A DNA stretch of 64,000 nt, taken from NCBI GenBank assembly GCA_964036195.1, contig OZ038452.1:18470704-18534703 (forward strand). The letters run 5' to 3'. The notes beneath the pieces are model-generated. The model ran no database searches. It saw only the letters and a list, made by a program, of their open reading frames with translations, and had not been told where the DNA came from. Source of the DNA: Sphaerolaimus hirsutus (taxonomy: Eukaryota; Nematoda; Chromadorea; Monhysterida; Sphaerolaimidae). Of this stretch, positions 15,001 to 27,000 are shown piece after piece. Position 1 is the stretch's first letter, and each line of letters opens with the position of its first letter. The translations under genes and the position numbers were made by a program.

Positions 15001-18000
15001 CACTTTCAAAATTTGCAACGACTCGAACAACAAGTCACACGTTCAGTCGATTATATTGCAACAAAATCCAACGATCCTAAAGCAGTGCAAGCATATATTG
15101 CTGGCATCGGCCAAGGGGTTGGTGCATATTTTGAAGGTGTAGGAAAAGAATTGGGTCACATCATTCACGGTAGTGTCACAGGTGGTGCGTCTGCATTAGA
15201 CACGTTACTTACTGGGCCACTTCAAACAGCTGTGAACATCATACTCATTATTATCACAATTGCTTGTATTGGGTATATTGGTTATGTTTACATGCAGTGG
15301 CGGCTCGTAACCGGCAGGGGTATGCTGCCAGACATCAAGGGCTTTTTCCGAAGAAAGGGCAGAAGGGACAGAAACCCAAACAAATGGGAGCCCCGTCCGT
15401 TCAGCAAGGAAAAATCGGTAAGCGACGGCGACGTAACCGCCAGAAGAAACCGACAAGCGGCTTCAACAAACCCGCTTTGTCAAATCAAACCGTCACACAA
15501 TCGTCAAGTTCGTCACAGTTACCTTCAAAGTTTGTCACACCCCTCAAACGAGTATCTCCATTCAAACGGCTTTCAGGACGCTCGGTACAGCCTAGATCGG
15601 ATCCCCCGGTCGGTTATAGTACCGAACGCGCCGAAGAAATCGAAATGGAGACGGGTGCGCGCCGGGTCACAAAACCTGCACCCCCCTGCGAGTCACAACC
15701 GCAGAGCTCGTCACCAAACGCCAGACTCACAGTCACCGAGCCTGTCACAACGGAAGTCACAATGGAAGACGCGATCCCTGACCGCGAGCCCTTGCAAAAG
15801 CGACTCAAGAGATTCGCTGGAGTCGCAGGGCTCCCAGGTGAGCAGCAATCGTCACACCAGACATTTTCCTTTATACCCCAAACTTTTCACAAATTCAATA
15901 ACATCAATAAAAAACTGGTCAAATCAAAAGTTAAACGATCTAAAAAGATCCGTGACCTTCCTCAAACAAACACCTTCACAGTCCGACATAGAAATCGGAG
16001 AGATGGAAGAAAGTCACGATCAAGATCTAGATCCCCCTCCGTACTATTTGACCAAGTCAACTCAATCACTTCACAATGTACGACCTCATTCACAACCTCC
16101 CATGTCCCCTTGCTATCAAGCCAACCGCTTGCAGCATCGGAGCAATGGCAGCCCACCGAGCCGTCGAAGACGATCGTCGACGAGACCGACGCGCTCCGAC
16201 AAGCCTTCGAGAGGCTCGCCGAGGAATCTGAGAAGCTCCCCAACTGGCCGGGCAGACCAGCGGGGGCCCCAGAAGACCAGGCGCTCGGACACGGGGAAGG
16301 CAGCCAGCCTAAGGAGGATGCCGTCGAACCCATGGACGAGCATCATGAGGAGGGCCGGGAAAATGCCGGCGTCGAAGACGCCGACGATCTGCTACCACAG
16401 GAGTGATGAGAGTATCACAGGCGTTTGATTTTGATTTTGTTTCACATCAATTTGCCGAGATTGGCTGAGATAAAATTAAATTAAATTTAATTTTTATTCT
16501 AGTTTCGGGAGTGTGTAACATTATCGTAAAATGTAAAAACCTATAATATTTAAGTTGAAGTTCTTATGTTCTCTTTTATATTTTATTAATTCAACTTATC
16601 AAGATTTCATTCATATTTACATTCCAATTTTAACATCTTCACATTCGCCATTTAATATCTCAAGCGATGTTGTTTACAACGTGCGCTTCACATCGCTCAC
16701 ATATTTAGATCTTAGTCATTGCTCACATTCCGCCACATTTCCTTGACAAGCAGCACACAAATACGCCATCATGTTTATGTTAAGCGGCGGGCCCGCCCCG
16801 AGTGGGGGGCCGGGCCCGCGCGCCATTTCAAATGCTGTCTGGCTTGTCTCACATTTTCACTATCTTGTCAGTTTAGCTCGCTTTTCATCGGAGAAGCGAG
16901 CGGGCAAGGATTGAACTTTCACAATTGGAAATGTTGGGTAAAAATCGGAGATTAGAGCCGACCGATTGGCGCCAAACCAATCGCCATCGGTCTGGCCCTT
17001 AAAAGCCGATTTCACAGCTAAAATCGGCAGTGTTTGCAACCTCGTCAACTTCACACGAATCTCTTCCTAGGATCTAAATAAGCGCCGTAGTCACTTTATT
17101 AAGTCGCTTGTTTTTGGTGCTAAGTTTAACTCTTGGTGCTAAAAGTCACCTCAGTGCTTTATTTCACACCAGCGCTGTTTGAGGTGCTTTATTCACAACC
17201 GCGCCACTTAATTGTCGCCTTTTGTCGTAATTAAGTGCCTTCTTTAAATTGCCTTATTTCTCCGGTAATTAGAGCTTCTTTTACGTTTTAATTAAGTAAT
17301 TAATTTAGTTGTAAATTAATTCCTTTGTTTACGTATATTTTATATATATTTTATTTACACTTATTTCTTTGTATTTAATTGTCTAAATAAAAACGTTCGT
17401 CAAAACCTTTGGTAAACAATCTAAATTTGCTTCACACTAACTCACGTCAATTCACTTCAACTCAACTAATCACATTTGATAAAATAACGGAACGTCAACT
17501 AGAGACGACGCTTCACGTCAACTTACATACGTTCACATTTGTCCTCTTCCTCGGTTAGGAATAGGAGCTGGTTCACAAGTCACTTCAACAAGTTCCGCAT
17601 TATTTTACAACTATAATGTTTCATACATTGTTAAAATCTCCTTGGGACATATTTTTCAGCCAATCATTGTGACTGGGGAGCTTTCAATGGGGACTTCTTT
17701 GTTCCTCACACAGCTAAAAGGCGCAGTTATTCAAGGGACATTTATTTTATTCTCATTTGGCTAACAGTTGGAGTTATTCTAGGGAGAGAACTTATTTGAG
17801 ATTTTATAGCATTTTTCCTTTGCTAAACAGAGCAATGTATTGTTAAAATGTATTTACATGTACTCAAAAAATACATATATTCAGATCAAATATTTTATTT
17901 GCTAATTGCTCTGTTTGCCCATTTTAGTAATAACCACCCCGAGAAATTATTATTTCGTTCACCTTCTTTAATGGGGAACTATTCGAGAAAGGAAATTATT

Positions 18001-21000
18001 TGGCGTGATTAGAAGACATAAAATGATTAAAATAAAATAAAATAACATTAATATGAAATAAAATAAAATAAAATAACATTAATAAAATAAAATAACATTA
18101 ATTCTTAAAATACCAGTACATTATTACAGTCCAAATACAAATATAAGGACCTCTAGAGTAAAAAGTAAACACATTTTAACACCTCCGCTTTTATTCTGTG
18201 TAAGTATATACATTTGTCCCCAAATATTACCTGATCAATATTTAATTAATGGTAATGTCCCATAACACCCTCATATTTACCAATATGTATTCAGATGTTT
18301 TAAAAATTTATCAACTGGATTGTCGATTTCACTCACTCATAAAAAAAATAAGTCGGCGGACATTTCACCCTACAAAATCGGAGAGTTAGAATTTGCTTGT
18401 GAATAGAGCAAACGACGAAACTTGTGTCCCACGCGGATGCTAGAAATTGAAAAAGAAAATCATATTAAAATAAAAAGGACGTTTCGCTGCGTGGGTGCAC
18501 ATCTTTCCACCTACACTTTCCTGGGCAAAATACCCAGGTACAGAAAGTGTATTTTTTCCTTTCAGATGGCCCTGTTTTATGCTTTTGAGAAAGCATAAAA
18601 TAGGGTCATGTACAAAAAAATAACTGAACAGTGCACACATGCCGTTATGCATTATTATTATTATTTGATATTGGGATACAGAGCCCTACCCCTTAGCGGG
18701 GTTTCGCCCTTCCCTACCTAAACCAGCTGTGTGACATCAGCCCTCACTTAAAGACAGCAGATTGTATTTAATTCTTTTGTACATCCTATCTATCATGCAG
18801 ATGACTGGTACCGTATACCAGTAGCTTATCAATTTCTCTCCTATGGTTATGGCAGACAGAGCTGCCCAGTGGGTTGGCGGCCCATCTACACGGTATTGAG
18901 CATGTTGTCCTTTGTATCTTAGTTCTTATATCATCTGACCCCCTACATACATGTAAAATGTGGTGCAAATTTGCAACAATTTTTGTATATCTGGTGGAGC
19001 ACAATGTGCATATTTTATGACCGCCTTGCCCCCTTGTGTGTAGAGCATTTAGTCTTGCCCCGAACCAATTTAGTTCATTGTATCTAACACCTTTTATTTC
19101 TATTGATTGTTCATCGTTGTTTCTATATGATAGCGCCGTTTGACCCCGAATAGTTGTTATTGTCGTAGCCCTACGCCGTGTATAAATACGCGTTTTTATG
19201 TCATTTTTAGTGAGAGTCTTTGTATCTATCTTGAGTTCTATAGCTTTTTTAGCATTTTCTCTCAGCGTTCTGGTTGTGTTGTCAACTCTTAGCCTTCTAT
19301 TTCCGGCTAATGTGCAATCAATATCCCATGCCCTGTAAAGCCATCTTGTCTTGTCAACTCTTGACATGTAGTTGTCATTTGTAAGGACAAGTTGACAATA
19401 AATATTTATCTGAAGGCATTATTCCATCTAAGTCATGCAGTAGAGCACCTGTACTTGTACGTGTTGGTAGCCGTGCGATACAGCGCATAGTTCTTATGTA
19501 TAATCGATCCATTTCTGCTAGTGCAGATTTTGATAGCCCAGTGATTTCTACACCAAACATACTCGCTGGTTCGACATATGCTTTCCATGTTATTTTTCCA
19601 TTGTATATTGGTGCTCCTGAGTTTCATGCGGCTGATATTGCCAGGCTTGACAACTGTCTCATTTTTATAATTCGGTTAGTCTTGTGTTCTGAGAAGGGAT
19701 CAGCCCCTCTGTTTATCTGAACCCCCAAGTATCTGATACTATCTGTCTCATACAATGAGGTAAATGTTGGGTGCATTGAATGTAGAAAATATGGCAAATG
19801 TACAAACTAGCCTTTGATCTCCAACCTTTGATCAGTACTCATGGTATTCTACAGTTTCATCATACCTTTGTAAAAAGGACAAAATCAATGGAAATCCACC
19901 AGCTGAACACAAAGTCAGCTGGCTTTTGCATTGACATTTGCTGCATGTTCATTCTTGCATTTAAACAGTGTGTATCACATTACTTAATCAGTAAAATATC
20001 AACACTGAAAAAGTGCCATTATTAGGGAACTTCATACCACTACAGTATTTGTTACAGTCTGAAATGTTTCATAAAAGGCAGTAGAATGTGAAATAACACA
20101 TGAAAATGACATTGATCTAAAGGTGAAAACAGTGGTGTTTTCTTATGCTCAACAGTGAGAGCTCTTTCTAAAAAAAATTTTACACTTACACTTTTTTTAC
20201 ACTTTCCTAGGTATTTTTAAAATACCTGACACTTTTGGTATCCAGACTCAAAATTTGGCAAGTGTATTTACACTTACACTTACACTTTCCAAAAATACCG
20301 GTATTTTAACAACTCTGCTGTGCCCTCGGGCATGTGCAGGGAGACAAACTGTGATATGAGCACTGCGGCATGTGCAGGGAGACATACTGTGATAATGTTA
20401 TATGTGATCCACCCAGAAATATGTGCGTCCTCTGTAGGCAGGTAACTGTGAATGCGGGAAGATAAGAAGCATTGTGCCTGCGCACACTAGTTTTCACACG
20501 AAATTTCGAAAACTCATGAATCATCTTAGAACGCATTTAAGTTTTCTACAATGAGGTGGCCGTCAACTACAGTTGACGCAGATAAAAAATGACTCGTCGT
20601 GGAAAACTCAAACACGTTCAAATTTCATTTATAAGATTTCCTAATTTGGTGTGAAAACTACTGTGCGCAGGGCCATTCAGCAAACAACATCGCAGGTGCC
20701 GAATTTTGCGCTCGAGAAAAGCGCACGTGTCTGGACGAACTGCTGGCGAACGACGGCGACCCAAGTCAGTGGGACGACTGCCACTGCCCGCCAAACTGCA
20801 GGTAAAGAGTGTAGGAATCGCTGCGATCCGCAAAATGGCAAAATTTCTCAATCTCAGGAGTCGCCAGTTTTCCTACAGTGTGGGAAATGGTCCGCTGGTC
20901 TCCAAGGTAACAGATAGATTTTTTTTATTCAATTGAATGAAATCATATAAGACTGATGGCTTTTCGTGTTAGATGGCTGATTTCAAACTACGTACCCTAG

Positions 21001-24000
21001 TACTAGTGATCGAAAAGCGCCAGGAAAAATGGCGCCAGGCGCCAATGGCGCCATGGCGCCATTCAAAATAATGGCGCCGGGCGCCAAAGGGCGCCAGTAA
21101 AAATGGCGCCAGGCGCCATCTGAAAAAATGGCGCCAGGCGCCAAAGGGCGCCAGAAACAATGGCGTCATGCGCCAAAATGGCGCCAACAATAAAAATCTT
21201 TATTTCAGCGTGTATATCAATTTCGACGGATTTGTACAATAGCAGTGTGTTGTACCATTTTTCTGATGTATTTGAAAGCCAAAAAGCCGTCCACAGTCTG
21301 CCACAGCCAAGAAACTGCATCACGAATATGATCTATAATTATTTTCATAAAATTATATGGGCACCAGTGTTTTGTTTTTCTACCCATGAGATGCACTTTT
21401 CAATGGTTTTAAGCGGAAATTACATTACGCCAGAATTTTCAAAATTTTATGCTATTGTCAGGTATTTTATGTCTAATGTATTTTGTCAATTGTCAACAAA
21501 CATTTATAATGGCCCCTGTCAATAAAGACAGTGTTGAACTGGCGATATCTACAAAAACAAATTAATTTGAAATTGCGTTGTTACATTGTTATGCCCAACG
21601 ATGGAAAAAACACAGAAATTGAACACAGAAACTCATTGAGTTTCTGTGTTTTTGTTTTACACAGAAACACGGAAACTCATAAATTTTGAAAAACTCAAAA
21701 CTCAAATGAGTTTTTTTTTGGAGAACACAGAAACACAGAAACACGGAAACACAGAAAAGTTTTTTTGAGTTTTTGTGTGTTTTTGCAGCGAAGTGGTTGA
21801 ATGCACATTAATTCAGTTAAACTAAACAAGATAAGATAAGCATGTATAGTATGTAAATATGTACATAATGTTTTCATATTTTATAATGGTACAAAAAAGA
21901 AATACAAGATGGCATGCACATCTCATGGTGGAGTTGACAATTTAAGTTTCGACATTCAAGTATACCTTATTACCTCGAATTAACCCCCCTCAACATGGAC
22001 TGGTGAAATAATAAGCCCCCCCCCTCAAAATAGCCCCCTCCGGGATGATGTAAATACATCATGTATCCAATTTACATGATGTATTTATTACTGCTAATTT
22101 GCATCGCAGCTACACAGACTGTACTAGGTTGTGTAGCTATCTACATGTTTATTTCAAATATATCCTGTTTGTACGCATTTAAGCCGGAATTAGAGCTCAG
22201 CGTCGATTCGACATGAAATGACGACGTGAAATGACGTCGTGAAATTAATTACACGAGTGTGGATCATGCTACGGGTCTACAATTTTCTAAGGATAATATA
22301 TGAATCAATACCTTAATCGTGTCCAATACTGAGTGTTATCAGCCACAACTAGAGCGAATTGAAAAATTCAATTTTTATCATTTCACGTCATCATCATTTC
22401 ACGTCATCATCATTTCACGTCACAGTGTCAGGGAACAACTTGACATTTCACGTCAGACTATTGCAAGCAGCAGTCTGACGTGAAATGTCAAGTTGTTCCC
22501 TGACACTGTGACGTGAAATGATGATGACGTGAAATGATAAAAATTGAATTTTTCAATTCGCTCTAGTTGTGTTGTGGCTGATAACACTCAGTATTGGACA
22601 CGATTAAGGTATTGTTTCATATATTATCCTTAGAAAATTGTAGACCCGTAGCATGATCCACACTCGTGTAATTAATTCCACGACGTCATTTCACGTCATC
22701 ATTTCACGTCGAATCGACGCTGAGCTCTAATTCCCGCTTTATAACCTGTTTTGGGTACCTAAATGCCTACTATTTTCTATGATCCTTACAAAACGTTCTG
22801 ATGAAATAATAAACTCCCATGGGGGTATTTCAAGGTAAATGGTAGTTGTAGTTCAAATCAATTCCGTAGTCTTCCATACAGTGCACATCCATTGAAGAAT
22901 TTTGGAGTACTGCGTAAATTGTCGTTTCTGGGCATTTTGTTGCTGGTGTTGTGATGTTGATGTCCTCATTGTGGACATTTTTATGGACTTTTTTGACACT
23001 TACACAAAGTTTATGTGGGAATAAAACATGTGTAAAACCAAAATTTTATAAGAAAACCACTGTTTCCAGATCGAAATGCTGTAAATCGAAAAAAAATTTG
23101 GGAAAACTTGAATTTTTTGGAAAAAACTCGAGTTTTTTAGAAAAAAAACTCATAAAACTTGAGTTTTTACAAAAAACACAGAAATAAAAACAGAGTTACT
23201 CAAGTTTTTTTCGAGAAAAAAACTCAAAACACAGGTATTCATTTTTGAAAAACTCAAAACACAGAAAGTGTTTTTTTTTGGAGAACTTACCCATCGTTGG
23301 TTATGCCACGTTTTTTGACATTTTGAAAATGAACAATTTGTGACGTACAAATGAAATGAGAGATGGAAGTGTTTACAATAGGTCAGAGAACAAGATGAAT
23401 GCATTGAGAGTGATTTCAAATATATTTTTATGATAACTCATATTCACTAGTGATGTTAAAGGCACCGGGAAAAATGGCACCGCACCGCACCGGCACCTTT
23501 GCCAACGCAAGAAAAGGGCACCTGGCACCCTGGGGCACCAGCCAGAAAATGGCACCGCACCGCACCGGCACCGGTGCCTTTTGGAAAAAATGGCACCGGC
23601 ACCGAAGGGCACCGGCGGGTTGCCGGTGCTAGCACCGAAAAGCACCGCACCGGGCTGTAATTTCTGAAGTAAATATCGGGCAGTTTCTCAGTGGTCTCAC
23701 CTTTGGAAGTGCACATTTCCATGAATTTTCAACCGATTTTGATGGTTGAGCACTTAAAATGATCAGAATGATGTGGCAATCACTTTTATGAAGCAATTAC
23801 AATGATTAAAAATGAAAGATAAAATATTTAATTCATTACAATGTCCATAGCCACTATTGTCTACTGATCGGAGTCGTTGCTGTAGAGAGAATGGAACTAT
23901 CTCTGTCATAAACTGACAACAAATTTTGAACAAAAAAGCAAGATAAATATAAAACATAAAAATGATTTAAAATTCAACAAAATTTTAGATCCGCTCATCA

Positions 24001-27000
24001 GATCACGTATCGGGTATAATGGATTTTACAGTAGGTATATTTATTTGATGGGAGGTTTACAAAATGGGCAAAAACGGTTGGGTAAATATATCGCTGTTTT
24101 TTGAAATATGAATAAGCACATACTATGGACAAAATTTCACAGCACATGAAGCCTTGGCCGGTGCCTTTCCCGGTGCCTTTTACTTTGCCCTGGTGCTAGC
24201 ACCTTTGGCACCAGCAAAAAAATGGCACCGCACCGCACCGGCACCGGTGCTATTCTGAAAAAAATGGCACCGGCACCGGCATGGCAAACCTGAAGATTGC
24301 AATGGCACCGCACCAGCACCGGTGCTGGTGCCCTTCGGTGCCCAGCACCGGGGCACCGGTGCCCCGGTGCCTTTACATCACTAATATTCACATGCTAGCA
24401 TACTGTAGAGAATGAAACGTGGCCGCGCTCGCAAGATTGTTGAGGGGTAAAGAAGAGGTACCTGGATTGACTTCGCTCGCCAAGTTGTTACCTGGGGAGT
24501 TGAATCGGGTCGGGATCTCTTGCCAGAGGTGTTAAAAATGAATTTTAAACTGAAAAAATCTAAAAGAAATTCGGATTTTGGTAGCAGAGATTTTCCGGCC
24601 AGTTTCACCTCTCGTTTATGCCAGTGCACAAACGTGGGTCACCGTGTATGCAGCTACTCTATTTACGTTGTAAAGTGTCGGGCGGTTGCTATCGGAACTT
24701 CTTAAATACACAGTGACGGGTACGCTACCTAAGATGTAAATAGGTAGGACATTTCAAGTAGGTGGGTGCGCTCGCCAGCAAGGAGATAGCCTTGCACTAT
24801 TTAGTTGATTAAATCGCTTAATTTAATGGTTTCTGATCTTGCGTCGCTTATTTACGGTGGAAATTCGGTAAACAGAATCGATACCTGATGCGGTAAAATT
24901 ACTCTGCGCGGATCTTATTCGAATGGCGCGGTGGGACACGGCAAGAAATTAATTTATCTGGAAGTTAGCCAAGTGTAGAGAATGAAGAGTTGAACTAGGG
25001 TGTCAACTTTCCGTTTTCCGTTTTCCGCTTTCCGCAGGCAATTTTTTTTCCGTTTCCGTTTTCCGGCTGCTAAATTTTTTTTCTGTTTCCGTTTTTCCGG
25101 CTCATTTTCTGTTTTCCGGCTAAAATTTCAGTTTTTTTGCCTTTTTTATGTTTTCCGGCTCAATTGTCTGTTTTTCCAATATTTTTCCATTTTCTGACTC
25201 AATTCTCTGTTTTCTGTTTCAGCCAAACTGGTAAACATGCATGCAGGCTCTCAATTATGTGAATTGTTTCTATTTCTAGCAAGATTTCTGCAAATGTTTT
25301 GATTTCAGGATAAATTTCTGCCATTTTTTTCCGTTTTCGGCAAAATTTCAGCAAATTTTTTCCGTTTCCGGCATAATTTCAGCAAATTTTTCCATTTCCG
25401 TTTCTGTTTTCCGGCCTTTCATTTTTCCGTTTTCCGTTTTCCGGCAGGTGCAAATTTTTTTCCGTTTCCGTTTCCGTTTTCTGGCAAGTGTAAATTTTTT
25501 TCCATTTCCGTTTCCGTTTTCTGCCAAAAAGTTTTTGTTGACACCCTAAATTGAACACAAATGGAAATTGCCATACCACAAATGCAAATGTCTCTAAATG
25601 TTACACTGAGTCCTAGGCACATGAGTGCAAGCAAAATTGTATTCTTTTGATCGGTAGTTTAGATAATTTTACTAGGTGTAAATGGGGTAAAAATGATTAA
25701 TGTTAGGCAGTTGTGAAAAGACAACCGCTAGCGAATGTTATCACAAACAATTAGAACTAGCGATGGAAATTAGGTGTCTACCTAACTTAGGCAGCAAAAT
25801 GGTAAATCGCAAATTGGGGAATAAATTGCAGCAAAAATTAGGATTAAGTCGCAATTAGCAGTAAGAAGGGTAAGTAATAGCGAAATGAGTGAATAAATGC
25901 GAATAAATAGGTAAAACACGAAATATGCAAATTGCAGGGATCACTTATCACTGCAAGCAGACTAGTGAGAGCTTTTCACAAGCTCCTGGCTGCGAATAGG
26001 CTAAGCAGCCCTCCGCAGCTACACCGGCCCAGTGGCCCTTTAGGTCCAGTGACCTAGGAAAACGGAATTTGGCACACAGCCAAAAAAATAGCACAGAGCT
26101 AAAAATAGGTTCAGCACAGAAACAGAGTATTCTCATTGGAAGTCAGACTGATTTATTCAAGCAAAAAGGTTGCAGTTCCAAAACCAATTTTGCTTTTTCA
26201 TTTGACATGACAGCTCCAGTTTTGTTACCTGAGTGGGCGGAGTTTAACATAGGCAGGTAAGTGATATTCATAAAACACTTGATGCAAGTAAAATCACTAG
26301 GCATGTGTGTAAGACAGACACACCATAGTGTACGACCGAAGTTTCACCTTAATTGGTGACTTTTGCATCAACTCAAAACTGGGTACACTTTCTGTCATGA
26401 TTCCATAGCTAGCTCACAAGCCACTTCCCCACCAATGCTTTCTGTGGGGGACTATTTGCATTGTTGCATAGTGGCACCTGCACTTGCCTGTCAATCAAAT
26501 GTTCAACATTTCTGCAACATGTGTGCACATTCTGTCAGTTATGCAATATGATTGACAGTTCTAGATTGTTATCTTGGTCTTTTTGCTTCAGTTTTTAGCA
26601 GTTTTTAGATCTTATCTAGGTTTTTGCTTCAAATGTCTAGACAAGCCATTTTTTTGGCATGGCACCAAGTCTAGATTACTGTAGTGCACCAAAATAGCTG
26701 TCAATCATTTCATGGGTTGCGGTTTTACCCTTTGAAGTCAGTGTCATCAATCATCTTTGCTTAGATCTTATCTAAGCTTCTTCTTGACAGCTGACAGGTG
26801 AAAATGCAAGCTATTTTCAAATTTGGAACCTCAAATTTGAATTTTCAAATTCCAGACAAGCCATTTTGTTGGCACCAAGCCAATTGGCTTACTGTAGTGC
26901 GCCAAATGGTGTTAACCATTCCAAGTAAATGCTAGCATTCCTTTTTTACATAGTGTTTGGCAAGCTCCATAATATTTAACTGCATTTTATATTGTTTATA

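Larger units (their letters stand above)
5325..17614 (+). mobile_element. full-length BEL/Pao LTR retrotransposon (retrovirus-like, with env-like region)
   Basis: Two 1098-bp LTRs (5330-6427 and 16512-17609) flank a primer-binding-type site, a short leader ORF and a 3154-codon gag-pol-env open frame. The whole is bordered by a perfect 5-bp target-site duplication ACTAT (5325-5329 and 17610-17614), the usual BEL/Pao length. I saw a single mismatch between the LTRs (5586 G, 16768 A), so the insertion is recent. It lies in sense orientation in the 16.3 kb intron between channel exons ending at 4402 and starting at 20696. Confidence 0.93.
21596..23299. mobile_element. nested hAT-like element with ACACAGAAA-rich ends
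   Basis: The ends CAACGATGG and CCATCGTTG are flanked by the 8-bp duplication GTTATGCC (21588-21595 and 23300-23307). The left arm is made of ACACAGAAAC/AACTCA repeats, and the right arm of AAAACTCGAGTTTTT-like repeats. It contains the TA-flanked MITE 21963-22844. Confidence 0.75.

Noticed and set aside
23373-24391. ORFs rich in Gly/Ala/Pro over the GGCACC and GGCGCC arrays
   Set aside because: They are translations of simple repeats inside non-coding hAT-like arms.
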